In this document: piece by piece, positions 11,528-20,185 of the stretch
Layout: each line of letters starts with the position of its first letter
Position numbering within the stretch: position 1 is the first letter of the stretch
DNA from: Rhodanobacteraceae bacterium
Lineage (GTDB): Bacteria > Pseudomonadota > Gammaproteobacteria > Xanthomonadales > Rhodanobacteraceae
Length of the DNA stretch: 36,078 nt
NCBI GenBank assembly: GCA_003142815.1
Contig: PLNP01000025.1
Coordinates: 6,859-42,936 of the forward strand
Direction of reading: 5' to 3'
Notes under the pieces: generated by a model
What the model saw: only the letters and a program-made list of their open reading frames with translations
What the model was told of the DNA's origin: nothing
Databases searched by the model: none
Made by a program: the position numbers and the translations under genes

Positions 11528-12883
11528 TCAGTTCTTGCTGTTGCTGCCGACGCGCAGCCGTTGGCCCGGATGCAGGGTGCCGTTCGCGCCCGGATTGAGG
11601 CGTTTCAGCTGGCTGAGCGGAATCGCGCAGCGATGCGCGATGCGCGAGAGCGTGTCGCCGGCGCCGACGACGACGCTGCGCTCGCGCTCGGCAGCGTGCG
11701 CGACGTCATCCACCGGGTCGGACTCGCGTCCTGGCAGCAGCAGGGCCGTCATCCGCGTGACGGTCGCGTGTTCGTCGAGTGCATTCGCAGCAGCGAGTAC
11801 CGCGGCTGGAACGCCAATTTGCGTGGCCCAGGTGCCAATGCCGCTGGTACTCACGACGCGTTGTTCGCGCCAGTCGCCCCATAGCGCGATCGGTACCGCA
11901 TCGGCTGCCGCTTGGAACCGCGCGACGCTGTCTTTCGGCAGCAACAGTCTGTGCGCGGCGGCGGGCGCCATTCGATGCTGCCTGAAGCCTGCGTTCCAAC
12001 GCTGTACGTCATTGACATCGAGGCCGGCCAGCCGCGCGGCGAGACGCAGGTCCATGCCTGCCTTGAGCGAGACGGATCGCAATGTATCGTCAGCGCCCGG
12101 TTCCGGCAAGGTCACGCCGAAACGCGCTGGATCGTCGATGATGCAAGCGAGCGCCAGCAGGCGATTGAGATGGTCATGGGTGGTCGGCTTGAACGCGAGT
12201 TGCGCGAGTTCGCTGGCCGATAGCGTGTGCGCATCGCGTCCGCCGAGTAGTTTGCGGACCCGGAATTCGCCGCTGTTGTACGCCATGTCGGCGAGGCGCC
12301 AGTCCGCGAACTCCTCGCGATAGTGCTCGATAAGATCGAGCGCGGCGACCGTCGATGCGAGTGCATCGAGGCGACCATCGTAGTCGGCGCCCACCGCGAG
12401 CCCGGCCGCACGCGCGGTGTCGGGTACCAGCTGCCACATCCCGGCGGCCCGGTCGCCGCGCGACGCCACGGGCTGATAGTTGCTTTCAACGTAGGGCAGC
12501 ATCGCGAACTCGCCCGGCAGATCGCGGCGCTTGAGTTCGTCGACGACGAGCAGCAGGAACGGCATCGCCTGTCCCCAGCTGGCAGCGAATTGGCGTGGAC
12601 GCTTGGCGTAGATATTCGCCCAGCGCTGCACGTCCGCGTGATAGTCGCAGCCCTGCATCGCGAAGCTCCCGCGCAAGCGATTCCATGGCGAGGTAGCGGC
12701 CGCTGCCGCGGCAGAATCGGACGCTGCCGCGGCAGAATCGACTGGGGCGGCGGCCGCGGCGGCCGGCGGCGCAGCGAGGGGCACCTGCGGCGCTCGCGTG
12801 GGCGGCGTCGCGCACGCGGCGAGCAGCAGCGCAACGACGGCCGGCAGCGCGGCCCGCGCTGGTGCCAGGCGCACGCGCCTCAC
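11528..12883 (-). CDS. mltD: Membrane-bound lytic murein transglycosylase (MltD-like lipoprotein)
   Basis: A 451-residue cell-wall hydrolase. The GTG at 12883 is chosen because it overlaps the gloB stop (GTGA) and gives a lipoprotein signal [20 protein letters not shown] ending LLAAC, lipidated at Cys24. An Ala/Asp/Ser-rich linker follows. The SLT domain has the catalytic Glu in [20 protein letters not shown]. One C-terminal LysM peptidoglycan-binding domain is seen in [21 protein letters not shown]. coli MltD has two LysM repeats; only one clear repeat is seen here, with a degenerate second possible before it. The mltD-gloB order matches E. coli. Confidence 0.88.
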   Translation of the reverse strand: MRRVRLAPARAALPAVVALLLAACATPPTRAPQVPLAAPPAAAAAAPVDSAAAASDSAAAAAATSPWNRLRGSFAMQGCDYHADVQRWANIYAKRPRQFAASWGQAMPFLLLVVDELKRRDLPGEFAMLPYVESNYQPVASRGDRAAGMWQLVPDTARAAGLAVGADYDGRLDALASTVAALDLIEHYREEFADWRLADMAYNSGEFRVRKLLGGRDAHTLSASELAQLAFKPTTHDHLNRLLALACIIDDPARFGVTLPEPGADDTLRSVSLKAGMDLRLAARLAGLDVNDVQRWNAGFRQHRMAPAAAHRLLLPKDSVARFQAAADAVPIALWGDWREQRVVSTSGIGTWATQIGVPAAVLAAANALDEHATVTRMTALLLPGRESDPVDDVAHAAERERSVVVGAGDTLSRIAHRCAIPLSQLKRLNPGANGTLHPGQRLRVGSNSKN

Positions 12884-13659
12884 TGCGCCGGCATCCGAAA
12901 CGAATCCTTGCGCCGGCGCAATTGGGCGAACCGCTCGACGCGATCCGTGTGCCGAGTGGTGTCGAGCGCCGCGATCAGCTCCGCGCTGTCGATGCGCAGA
13001 AACGGGTTGCACGCGCGTTCGTTGCCGAGCGTGGTCGGCAACGTGGAGGCGCCTTGCGCGCGCAGTGCGTTCGCCTGTGCCGAGCGCGCCGCCAGCGCGG
13101 TGTTGTCTGGGTCGAGCGTGCGCGCGAATGCGCAATTGGCGACCGTGTATTCGTGACCGCAGCAGACCAGCGTGTCTGCGGGCAGGGCGGCCAGGCGGTC
13201 CAGTGATGCCAGCATCTGCGCGGGGCTGCCCTCGAACAGACGGCCGCAGCCGACGCTGAACAAGGTATCGCCGCAGAACAACACACCATGGCCGTAATAC
13301 GCGATGTGGCTGAGCGTGTGACCGGGTATCGCGATCACCTCGAAGCGCAGCTTCGGCGCGTCGAGTACGACGTGATCGCCGTCGCCGACACGCACCGCAG
13401 TGACGCCAATGCGTGCGTCGACGGGCGCATGAATTATCGCGCCCGTTGACGCTGCGAGTTCCGCGGCGCCACCGATATGGTCGTCATGGTGATGCGTGAT
13501 CAGGATGGCGCCGAGGCGCACACGCTCGCGCGCGAGCGCCGCAAATACGGGCGCGGCTTCGCCTGGGTCCACGACGACGGTCGCGCCGGCCGCATCCGCG
13601 AGCAACCAGATGGTGTTGTCAGTGAGCGCGGGCACGGCAATGAGGCGCAGGTCGGTCAT
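12880..13659 (-). CDS. gloB: Hydroxyacylglutathione hydrolase (glyoxalase II)
   Basis: A 259-residue metallo-beta-lactamase-fold enzyme that hydrolyses S-lactoylglutathione to lactate and glutathione in methylglyoxal detoxification. The metal motif THHHDDHIGG (HxHxDH) is intact. Further metal ligands lie in IPGHTLSHIAYY and FCGDTLFSVGCGRLFEG, and the CGHEYT substrate-binding segment is present. The ATG at 13659 (MTDLRL) is preferred over an upstream start at 13704, whose 15 extra residues are not glyoxalase-like. It is translationally coupled to the downstream transglycosylase. Confidence 0.95.
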   Translation of the reverse strand: MTDLRLIAVPALTDNTIWLLADAAGATVVVDPGEAAPVFAALARERVRLGAILITHHHDDHIGGAAELAASTGAIIHAPVDARIGVTAVRVGDGDHVVLDAPKLRFEVIAIPGHTLSHIAYYGHGVLFCGDTLFSVGCGRLFEGSPAQMLASLDRLAALPADTLVCCGHEYTVANCAFARTLDPDNTALAARSAQANALRAQGASTLPTTLGNERACNPFLRIDSAELIAALDTTRHTDRVERFAQLRRRKDSFRMPAQ

Positions 13660-13767
13660 GGCGGGCGGAATATAGCCAGCGCACCGGCGGCAGACGTTAA
13701 GCAATCATTAGGTGGCCGGCGAACGGGTTACACTTCTGCTCTTGAGACTGTGGCGGTTCCCAGCGTG

Positions 13768-14469
13768 ATGATTGGCTCCGACAACCTGTTTGCGTTGCCC
13801 GAAACCGGCGCATTGCTGCGCGAGGAACTCGGCTGCATGGCCACGCACGCGGCGCGCCGGCCTGCTGGTCGCGCGCTGGTCCTGCAGGCCTGCGCGGCGA
13901 ACCGCAGCTTCGTGGTCGACACGCGCCATCTCGCTGCCGTGCGCGTCCACGCGGAGCAGGGGCGCCTGTGCGGCGATGTCGTATGCGCGGCCGATACGCT
14001 GCCGTGGGAAGACGATTCATTCCAGCTCGTGCTTGCGCAGCATGTCGGCGATGTGCTGCCATCGACGGTCGCGATCATCGATGAGCTCGCGCGTGTGCTC
14101 GCGCCGGGCGGCATGTTGCTGTGGTGCGGGCTCAACCCGTGGAGTCCGTGGCTGGCGTGGATTCATTGGCGCGCGCGAGGGGGCATGCCGCTGCCGCGAG
14201 CCACGCACGCGGATTTTGTGCGCAGACACATGTCGAGCCGGCAGCTGGCGCCCGGTTCCGCGGAGTATCTCGGTGGGTACTGGCCGCAGCGCGGCGCACC
14301 CTCAGACACGCAGCCGGCGCGACTGCTGGCGCCGCTACGCCGGGCCTACCTGCTTGCCGCATCGAAACAACGCGCGATGCTCACGCCGTTGCGACCACGC
14401 GCCGCGCGCGAACGGGCAGTGATCCAACCGCAGCTGGCCGGTACGCCAAGTCGGCGCGCCCGCGCATGA
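13768..14469 (+). CDS. SAM-dependent methyltransferase, YafS-like
   Basis: A 233-residue protein with a class I methyltransferase-like fold. A nucleotide-binding first strand (ALVLQACAA), an acidic motif region ([25 protein letters not shown]) and a post-motif [22 protein letters not shown] are visible. E. coli has a methyltransferase gene (yafS) at the same place, divergent from gloB and before rnhA/dnaQ, so the identification rests on fold plus synteny. The substrate is unknown. The ATG at 13768 is chosen because upstream codons run into the gloB promoter region. The stop overlaps the rnhA start by ATGA. Confidence 0.8.
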   Translation: MIGSDNLFALPETGALLREELGCMATHAARRPAGRALVLQACAANRSFVVDTRHLAAVRVHAEQGRLCGDVVCAADTLPWEDDSFQLVLAQHVGDVLPSTVAIIDELARVLAPGGMLLWCGLNPWSPWLAWIHWRARGGMPLPRATHADFVRRHMSSRQLAPGSAEYLGGYWPQRGAPSDTQPARLLAPLRRAYLLAASKQRAMLTPLRPRAARERAVIQPQLAGTPSRRARA

Positions 14470-14939
14470 GCGCCGCAAAAGATGACGCGAATCGCGTCGA
14501 GCTGTTTACCGATGGCGCCTGCCTCGGCAACCCCGGCCCCGGCGGCTGGGGCGCGCTGCTGCGCTCGGGCGCGCGCGAGAAGGAACTCAGCGGTGGCGAA
14601 GCGCTGACCACGAACAACCGCATGGAGCTGATGGCCGCGATCGCCGGCCTCGAAATCCTGAAGCGGCCATGCGAGGTCGTGCTGACCACTGATTCGCAGT
14701 ACGTCAAGCGCGGCGTCGAAGAATGGATGGCGCGCTGGTGCGCGAACGGCTGGCGCACCAGCGATCGCCAGCCGGTCAAGAATCGCGACCTTTGGGAGCG
14801 CCTTTCAGTGGCGCTCGCCGATCATCTTGTGCAGTGGCACTGGGTCAAGGGACACGCCGGTCACGCAGAAAACGAACGCGTCGATGTGCTGGCGCGTGAT
14901 GCCGCACTCGCGTTCCAGAATCGGCAGGAAAGTGCATGA
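14466..14939 (+). CDS. rnhA: Ribonuclease HI
   Basis: A 157-residue endonuclease that cleaves RNA in RNA-DNA hybrids, removing primers and R-loops. The catalytic acids are Asp16 (FTDGAC), Glu54 (NNRMELMA), Asp76 (TTDSQYV) and Asp140 (NERVDVLA). The His of [10 protein letters not shown] is also present, and length matches E. coli RNase HI. The start overlaps the preceding methyltransferase stop (ATGA) and the end overlaps the dnaQ start (ATGA), implying a tightly coupled operon. Confidence 0.97.
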   Translation: MSAAKDDANRVELFTDGACLGNPGPGGWGALLRSGAREKELSGGEALTTNNRMELMAAIAGLEILKRPCEVVLTTDSQYVKRGVEEWMARWCANGWRTSDRQPVKNRDLWERLSVALADHLVQWHWVKGHAGHAENERVDVLARDAALAFQNRQESA

Positions 14940-15646
14940 GACAAATCATTCTCGACACCGAAACAACCGGCCTTGAAGTCCAGCGCGGCCATCGCGTCAT
15001 CGAAATTGGTTGCGTCGAACTGGTGCAGCGACGACCCACCGGACGCACGTTCCACCATTACCTGAATCCGGATCGCGCGATCGACGAAGGCGCGCGCGCG
15101 GTGACCGGTATCAGCGACGAATTCCTGCTCGACAAACCGCGCTTCGGCGAGGTTGCCGCGGAATTTCTCGAATTCGTCGACGGTGCCGAAGTCATTGCGC
15201 ACAACGCTTCGTTTGATATCGGTTTCCTCGATGCGGAACTCGGGCGTGCAGGTATCGAGAATGCGCGGCTTCGCGAGCGCGTGAGCGTGCTCGACACGCT
15301 CGCGCTCGCGCGCGAGAAATTTCCTGGCCAGCGCAATGGTCTCGATGCGCTATGCAAGCGGCTCGGTGTCGATAGCAGCCACCGCGAAATGCACGGCGCA
15401 TTGCTCGATGCGAACCTGCTCGCCGATGTCTATCTTGCGCTGACCGCAGGGCAGGGCCATCTCGGTTTCGCGAACGAAAGCGCGTCAGCACAAACGCACG
15501 TGGCCGCCGTCGATATGCTGATTCTCGTGCGCCCGCGCGTGCTGCGCGCGCTCGATGCGGAACTCGTGCTGCATGCGGCGCGACTGGACGCGATCGACAA
15601 GGCGAGCCGTGGCGCGTGTGTGTGGAAGCGGCTGGCGGCGGATTAG
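14936..15646 (+). CDS. dnaQ: DNA polymerase III epsilon subunit (proofreading exonuclease)
   Basis: A 236-residue 3'-5' exonuclease that proofreads for the replicative polymerase. ExoI is DTETTG (Asp7, Glu9). ExoII is [14 protein letters not shown], and ExoIII-epsilon is [14 protein letters not shown] with the catalytic His and Asp. The C-terminal part after about residue 180 should bind the alpha subunit. In E. coli rnhA and dnaQ are adjacent but divergent; here they are co-directional and overlap by 4 bp. Confidence 0.96.
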   Translation: MRQIILDTETTGLEVQRGHRVIEIGCVELVQRRPTGRTFHHYLNPDRAIDEGARAVTGISDEFLLDKPRFGEVAAEFLEFVDGAEVIAHNASFDIGFLDAELGRAGIENARLRERVSVLDTLALAREKFPGQRNGLDALCKRLGVDSSHREMHGALLDANLLADVYLALTAGQGHLGFANESASAQTHVAAVDMLILVRPRVLRALDAELVLHAARLDAIDKASRGACVWKRLAAD

Positions 15647-15663
15647 CTGCGTCGCCGGCAGGC

Positions 15664-15684
15664 CGGAAAGGGGGCGCCTTTCCG
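15664..15684. terminator. Hairpin between convergent dnaQ and the phosphatase gene
   Basis: CGGAAAGG (15664-15671) pairs with CCTTTCCG (15677-15684) around GGGCG. It sits in the 51-bp gap between two convergent genes and could terminate both. No T tract is seen, so it is a weak call. Confidence 0.4.
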
Positions 15685-15697
15685 CTTGCCGCCCCGC

Positions 15698-16402
15698 TCA
15701 GTGCGCGCGCACCAGGATTACGGTCACGTTGTCAGACCCACCGCCGTCAAGCGCAGCGAGGATCAAATGGTCGACGCATTCCTGTGGAGTCAAATCCTGG
15801 CGACCGACGATCGCGGCGATCGCACTGTCCTTGACCTCCTCGGTCAGGCCGTCGCTGCATAGCAGAAGCTGCATGCCCGGCGTCAACTGTCCGTGCACGC
15901 TCGCAACGCGCAGCGACTGCGGATCGGTCACGCCGAGCGCCTGGGTGACGACGTTGCGATGCGGATGGCTGCGCGCCTGCTCGCTGGTGATCGCACCTTG
16001 ATCGATCAGTTCCTGGACGTAGGAATGATCTTGTGACAGCTGCTTCAGGCCATCGTGCCACGCGTACACGCGGCTGTCGCCGACCCAGGCGATTTCGAAT
16101 TCGCCGCTTTCCTGGAGGCGTAGCGCGGCGATCGTCGTGCCCATCGGCAGCGCCTCGGAACTGCGTGTCGAATGGCGGATGATTTCCTCGTCGGCGAGCT
16201 GGATTGCGCGCACCAGTTCGACGCCGTTGCCGACCTCGCGCACCAGCGTGTCGCGCGCCAGCGCGCTGGCGACTTCGCCGTACTCGTGCCCCCCCATACC
16301 ATCCGCGACCAGCCACAGGCCGAGGTCGGCATCGGCATAGTAAGTGTCTTCGTTGTGTTCGCGGCGCAAGCCGACGTGGGTGCTGTGTCCGAACTCGATC
16401 AT
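15698..16402 (-). CDS. PP2C-type serine/threonine protein phosphatase (Stp1/PrpC-like)
   Basis: A 234-residue metal-dependent phosphatase. The PPM motifs are intact: RREHNEDTYY near the N-terminus, LVADGMGGH (metal-binding Asp and Gly), MGTTIAAL, IAWVGDSRVY, LLLCSDGLTEEV and GGSDNVTVILV. The ATG at 16402 is chosen since upstream codons are arginine-rich and unlike the family. Partners of this family are often Hanks-type kinases or FHA proteins; none is present in this window. It is convergent with dnaQ. Confidence 0.92.
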   Translation of the reverse strand: MIEFGHSTHVGLRREHNEDTYYADADLGLWLVADGMGGHEYGEVASALARDTLVREVGNGVELVRAIQLADEEIIRHSTRSSEALPMGTTIAALRLQESGEFEIAWVGDSRVYAWHDGLKQLSQDHSYVQELIDQGAITSEQARSHPHRNVVTQALGVTDPQSLRVASVHGQLTPGMQLLLCSDGLTEEVKDSAIAAIVGRQDLTPQECVDHLILAALDGGGSDNVTVILVRAH

Positions 16403-16472
16403 GCGCAGTGCTGATTTCCTGAAGGGACCAACGCCTTCTAACGGGCGAATGCGGCCGCCTTCTCGGCGCCGT

Positions 16473-16491
16473 GGCGGCATAGGATGCCGCC
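16473..16491. other. Perfect 8-bp hairpin upstream of the phosphatase gene
   Basis: GGCGGCAT, AGG, then ATGCCGCC lie in the gene-poor stretch 16403-16627. No T tract follows. No other gene or promoter was recognised in that stretch. Confidence 0.5.
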
Positions 16492-16627
16492 GAGCTTGCA
16501 CTGCGCGCAAGTTCGCGCGTCTGAGGTGGGCTGCGAGGTGGGGATGACGGCCGCGTCTGCCGCGCCGCCCGCGTTGTGTGCCGGCCCGATCCGTGGTGCT
16601 GTCAGGCACAAGAAAGCGGCGCAACAG

Positions 16628-16798
16628 TCACCGTGTTTGCGAAAGGACGCGTTTCACCGCCGCGACGAATTCCGGGTCGACGTCGCCGAGACGATCAATG
16701 CGCGCGACGATACGTCCCTGCGCGTCCAGCAGCACCAGCACGCTGGAATGGCTGAACTCGTGGTTCTGCAATTGCCGGTACTGGATGCCGAGCTTCTC
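16628..16798 (-). pseudogene. C-terminal remnant of an SCO1/SenC family protein
   Basis: About 55 residues (EKLGIQYRQLQNHEFSHSSV and the following VLLDAQGRIVARIDRLG) resemble the C-terminal end of SCO-type copper chaperones for cytochrome oxidase. These include the conserved His before a VLLD strand and the final helix. The N-terminal thioredoxin-like part with the CxxxC copper site is absent; upstream sequence switches to an oppositely oriented barrel-protein remnant. The open frame could be read from 16900, but its first 30 residues are not SCO-like. The assignment is from memory of the family and is moderate. Confidence 0.55.
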
Positions 16799-16801
16799 GG
16801 C

Positions 16802-17144
16802 GGCGACGGCCGCTACGGATTCAGCACGCCGTATGCGACGCTGCATGCATTCAACGGCTGGGCCCAACGGCTGGGCCGACCGCTTTACGACCACGCCCAA
16901 GGATGGCCTCGATGATCGCTATGTCGGCACCAGTGGCAAGCTCGGCAAGGCCGCATGGACGACCAGCTGGCACGATTTCCGCGCCGACCACGGCGGCCAC
17001 CACTACGGCAGCGAATTCGATGCGTCGATCAGCTATCCGCTGCCCACTCAGCTGACCGGTCTGCTCAAGGTCGCGGACTATTGCAGCGATGGCTTCGCCA
17101 CCGGCGAACGCAAGGTCTGGGTCAGCCTCGAGTACCGCTATTGA
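16802..17144 (+). pseudogene. C-terminal remnant of an outer-membrane barrel (alginate-export/porin-like) protein
   Basis: The frame from 16802 reads GRYGFSTPYATLHAFNGWA and then breaks. After a 13-bp tandem duplication (16852-16864 repeated at 16865-16877) the frame shifts and continues DRFTTTPKDGLDDRYVG to VWVSLEYRY and a stop. Removing one copy restores a continuous protein. Alternating strands and the C-terminal aromatic (Tyr) fit an outer-membrane beta-barrel end, and the wording resembles alginate-export family porins. The N-terminal bulk is missing. The remnant abuts an oppositely oriented SCO remnant, so this is a deletion or rearrangement scar. Confidence 0.6.
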
Positions 17145-17265
17145 AAACGCAGAGGCCGCTCCCGACTGCAGCCGCGTGGCGCAGGCTCAGCCCGGCGCCA
17201 GTGCGGCGATCAGCGCGAGAGATCGATGACCGCGATGCCGACCCGCAGTGCGCGGGCCAGCCTGC

Positions 17266-17667
17266 TCAGGAGAGCAACTTCGAGAATATGCCCCAGGGAT
17301 GGTACGCGATGGCTACGCTGACGATGAAAAGGTATACGCCCATGGCAGCGAAATAGCAGGTCGCCCGCAGGGTGCGCGTGCGCCCGCGTTTGAGCGCCAG
17401 CGTGCCGAGCACGATGTAGACGACCAGCAAAAGTACCTTGACCGTGAGCCAGGTCTGCACGAATGGATACTGGTGCAGGATCATCACCAGCATCAGTGCT
17501 GAGGCCAGCAGGGTCGTGTCGATCGCATACGAGAGATAACGCAGCGCCGGATGGTTCGTGTAGCGCGAGCACGCCAGCATCATCAGCCCGCGCACGCCGA
17601 ACAGACTGCCGGACACGATCACGGCAGCGATGTGGACCCATTTGATTTGCGGATAGAACTCGATCAT
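17266..17667 (-). CDS. SirB-family integral membrane protein
   Basis: A 133-residue protein with four predicted membrane helices. The motif LMLVMILHQYPFVQTWLTVK followed by a short loop and GTLALKRGRTR is typical of the SirB family, whose biochemical function is not established. The start MIEFYPQIKWVHIAAVIVSG fits other members. It stands downstream of nnrS on the same strand but 313 bp away, with repeat palindromes between, so co-transcription is uncertain. Confidence 0.82.
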   Translation of the reverse strand: MIEFYPQIKWVHIAAVIVSGSLFGVRGLMMLACSRYTNHPALRYLSYAIDTTLLASALMLVMILHQYPFVQTWLTVKVLLLVVYIVLGTLALKRGRTRTLRATCYFAAMGVYLFIVSVAIAYHPWGIFSKLLS

Positions 17668-17749
17668 TGGCGGGGTGGTTCCTTTGCATCGGGAGCGTGT
17701 CGGCGCTTGGCAACGGCGGGTGGAAGCAATTGTCTGTCTTCAGTAGGAA

Positions 17750-17889
17750 GCGGCTTCAGCCGCGATGCTCTGGCCATCGCTCAAGCGCTCCCCTTCAAGG
17801 GGCGAGTCGGGGTTTCGCGCGACATGTCGCGCGCCGACGAGCGGCTGCACACGGATGTGCGGACCGAACTTGCGAGCACAGGGATGTGC
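17750..17889. repeat. Cluster of extragenic palindromes (REP-like) between SirB-family gene and nnrS
   Basis: Five hairpins lie within 140 bp. These are GCGGCT-TC-AGCCGC (17750-17763), CCCCTTCAAGGGG (17790-17802), an 18-bp palindrome centred on ACATGT (17816-17833), GCACA-CGGA-TGTGC (17847-17860) and GCACA-GGGA-TGTGC (17876-17889). The last two share flanking sequence. No gene is seen in 17668-17980. This looks like a dispersed intergenic repeat unit of the host genome and may act as terminator or mRNA stabiliser. Confidence 0.65.
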
Positions 17890-17980
17890 GAGGAGTTGGG
17901 GTGGGGATGGTGTTCACTGATAGACGAGGATTCGGCAAGGGAGCGCGGAAGAGATCACACCCGCTCAATCGGTCGATTTG

Positions 17981-19315
17981 TCATGCCGCCTTGCCATCGA
18001 TGCGTGGCGTCGCATAGATCCACAGCGAGCGCAGCACCCACGGCAGGAACGCGAGCAGCCAGCCGAATGCGGCGATCACCATCCACAGGGGCGCATCGGG
18101 GGCGACCTCGGCGTAGATGCGGATCAGCGCGACGACCTGCAGCAACGCGAAGGTCAGCCACGCGATCGTGCCCATTTCGAGCGGCCGCCCGGAATGGCCC
18201 TGGGTCACGCGCGTGACCATCGCAACCAGGGTCGAGCCGAAGAAGCCGATCGTCAGCGCATGCACCGGCGCGCGGCCGAGCAGGAACCCGCCGTCGGCGA
18301 ACGCGATCAGGCTCTGCGCCGTGTACAGCATGAACGCGACCGGCAACCATGCGAATGCGAGGTACAGCACCGCGAGCAGGCCAGGCTTCATGCATTTCCA
18401 CGGCTGCCACGCGAGCCAGTGGCCGAGGAAGAACAGCGCGAGTGGCGCGTCGGCCAGCCACAGCCAATCCTGATGATGGGTGAGGTCGATGCCGAGATGC
18501 GCGAGCAGCAGCGCCCACAGCAGCGGCAGGCTCCATGCCGGCCTGAACACGCGGTAGCCGGCGCCGACCACACTGCCGCTGAAGAACGGCACCATGCGAT
18601 GGCAGACCGTAAAATAGATCGGCAACAGCAAACCGAACGTACCGAGCTTGATCGCGACGAACGCGAACTGCCACGGCGCGCCGAGAACGAATGCGCCGAA
18701 TGCGGCAAGCCCGCAGGCGCCGAGTACGAGTGCGGCAAAACACGACAGCGCATGCCGGTCGCGCGCGCCATTGCGAACGAGCACGCCGCCGAGCGCGGCG
18801 AGGCCCGCGATCCAGCCGGCCAGCATCAGCGCGATTCCGGCGACCAGCAGCGGTTTCATGTCGAGCAGGCCGAGATGCGAAAGCAGGTAACCGCCGAACA
18901 CGCCGCCGAACACCGGCACGTACGCGCGTCGCGTCAGCGCCGGTTGGCCCATCCAGCGTGGGAACACGGTCAACAGGAAGCCGAACATGAAAAGCGGCAG
19001 CATGCCGTACTGCGTGAACACCGCATGCGCCCAGCCGGCCGGTACCGGCGGCGTGGGGAACCTGTGTCCGAAATAGCTGGCACCGAGAAAACACGCCCAC
19101 CACAGCATCGACACGATCACCGCCGAGGCACCAGCGAAGAACATCATGCGATGCGGCGCGCTCGCGAGCAGCACCGGCAGGTCGGCGAACGCCGCCAGCG
19201 CGGATCTCCCAGTGGCGGGAGCCGCGCGCGGGCCGCTGGATGCGCTCGCGGATTCTGCGTGCACGTTCATCGGAATCCCGCGCAGTCCGGGCTTCGATTC
19301 GATGCGCTTAGCCAT
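17981..19315 (-). CDS. nnrS: NnrS family heme-copper membrane protein (nitric oxide stress)
   Basis: About 444 residues with roughly twelve membrane helices. Typical NnrS features are the SAPHRMMFFAGA opening, many histidines in helices (HAVFTQYGMLPLFMFGFLLT, VCHRMVPFF, HALTIGFFGS) and VTQGHSGRPL near the end. NnrS proteins are induced by NO in denitrifiers and protect cells from NO-related stress. The ATG at 19315 has a GAGGA RBS; an in-frame ATG at 19270 also remains possible. An FNR/DNR box lies 108 bp upstream, shared with the divergent DUF2249 operon. Confidence 0.9.
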   Translation of the reverse strand: MAKRIESKPGLRGIPMNVHAESASASSGPRAAPATGRSALAAFADLPVLLASAPHRMMFFAGASAVIVSMLWWACFLGASYFGHRFPTPPVPAGWAHAVFTQYGMLPLFMFGFLLTVFPRWMGQPALTRRAYVPVFGGVFGGYLLSHLGLLDMKPLLVAGIALMLAGWIAGLAALGGVLVRNGARDRHALSCFAALVLGACGLAAFGAFVLGAPWQFAFVAIKLGTFGLLLPIYFTVCHRMVPFFSGSVVGAGYRVFRPAWSLPLLWALLLAHLGIDLTHHQDWLWLADAPLALFFLGHWLAWQPWKCMKPGLLAVLYLAFAWLPVAFMLYTAQSLIAFADGGFLLGRAPVHALTIGFFGSTLVAMVTRVTQGHSGRPLEMGTIAWLTFALLQVVALIRIYAEVAPDAPLWMVIAAFGWLLAFLPWVLRSLWIYATPRIDGKAA

Positions 19316-19422
19316 GAGGTTGCGTCCTCGTGCGCACCCGTGTGCTGCGCAGTGCACGGCGTCTTTTGACTCTGATTCGCATTTCCATGTCGCCAGCGTG
19401 AATCTTTGAGACCGGCACTTCC

Positions 19423-19436
19423 TTGACCCAGATCAG
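19423..19436. promoter_or_regulatory. FNR/DNR-type box between nnrS and the DUF2249 operon
   Basis: TTGAC-CCAG-ATCAG matches TTGAT-N4-ATCAA at eight of ten positions. It lies in the 155-bp divergent intergenic region. Toward the DUF2249 gene the class II spacing would place transcription start at or next to its ATG (19471). Toward nnrS it would give a leader of about 70 nt. A NO-sensing Dnr-type or O2-sensing FNR-type regulator is expected from the target genes. Confidence 0.6.
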
Positions 19437-19470
19437 CGCGCTACGGACGCGGCCGAGTTGAGATAGTGGC

Positions 19471-19761
19471 ATGTCCGACCTGTCCCCGCGTGATTCCGTT
19501 TGCGCCGCCGCGCCTGGCGCGGAGCTGCATGAGCTCGATCTGCGCTGGCTGCCCTGTCCCGAGCCCATGCAGCGCGCGCTGGCCGCTGCCGATGCGCTGG
19601 TAGCGGGGCAGGTGGTGCAGGTGCTCACACCGCTGCTGCCGACGCCGTTGCTTGAAGTGCTGGCGGCGCGCAGCCTGCAGACGCGAGTGTTCATGCTGCC
19701 CAGCGGTGGCGCACGCCTGCTGATCCGTCGGCCCGGTCACGATGACACGGCTGGCGCTTGA
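19471..19761 (+). CDS. DUF2249 domain-containing protein
   Basis: A 96-residue protein whose core from residue 20 (ELDLRWLPCPEPMQRALAAA) to LIRRP matches the DUF2249 pattern. This is a small TusA-like alpha/beta fold frequently encoded beside NnrS and other denitrification genes. The family's function is undefined; a sulfur- or redox-linked role is often supposed. Cys28 in PCPEP stands where TusA has its CP motif. It overlaps the next gene by 20 bp. Confidence 0.8.
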   Translation: MSDLSPRDSVCAAAPGAELHELDLRWLPCPEPMQRALAAADALVAGQVVQVLTPLLPTPLLEVLAARSLQTRVFMLPSGGARLLIRRPGHDDTAGA

Positions 19762-20185
19762 GCAGGCGCCGGCGGCTTCGCTGCCGCGACGCTTCCTGCT
19801 CAGCGCGCCGCTGTGGGGGATGCTCGCCGGCGTACTGCTGATCGTCGATGGCGATGCGCTGCTGCGCACGCGCTGGAATCCGGCCACGTTGCAACTGCAG
19901 ATCGTTGGGTTCCTCCGCTGGATCCAATTGCATCGTCGCTGTGGTCGCGGCGTGCATCTGCCTGGCGTGCAGCGTTTGCTGCCGGAAGCAAATCAGGTCC
20001 ACGTGCTACGGGTGTTCCTCGTATCGGCACTGTTGCTGCCGGCGGCGGTGCTGTGGCCGCGCGCATGGCTGGTGCGCGGCGCCGAGCTGGCGGTATTGTT
20101 GGCCTATGGCGTGCTCTGGTGGGCTCTGCTCGGAGTCCGTCGGCGTGCCGATCGATTTGTCATGACTACCGAGGATCGCGCATGA
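19742..20185 (+). CDS. Small hypothetical membrane protein
   Basis: I do not recognise this 147-residue protein. Three hydrophobic segments are visible: about 18-36 (FLLSAPLWGMLAGVLLIV), about 89-110 (VFLVSALLLPAAVLWPRAW) and about 113-130 (LAVLLAYGVLWWALLGV). The middle (residues 50-88) is basic and less membrane-like than the ends, which could mean local decay or an internal deletion. I found no frame in which it reads better. It overlaps the DUF2249 gene by 20 bp and the next gene by ATGA, so it belongs to a three-gene operon facing the FNR-type box. Confidence 0.6.
   Translation: MTRLALEQAPAASLPRRFLLSAPLWGMLAGVLLIVDGDALLRTRWNPATLQLQIVGFLRWIQLHRRCGRGVHLPGVQRLLPEANQVHVLRVFLVSALLLPAAVLWPRAWLVRGAELAVLLAYGVLWWALLGVRRRADRFVMTTEDRA

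Noticed and set aside
12323-13156. Plus-strand frame opposite the transglycosylase and gloB
   Set aside because: Shadow frame; the minus strand encodes two recognisable proteins with a GTGA overlap.
15998-16012. TTGATCGATCAG as an FNR box
   Set aside because: The half-site spacing is wrong and it lies inside the phosphatase coding region.
17978-19369. A 463-codon plus-strand frame opposite nnrS
   Set aside because: Its Glu/Arg/Gln/His-rich text is the complement of hydrophobic NnrS codons and has no domain.
19366-19379. TTGAC-TCTG-ATTCG as a second FNR box near nnrS
   Set aside because: Only six of ten positions match, against eight for the box at 19423.
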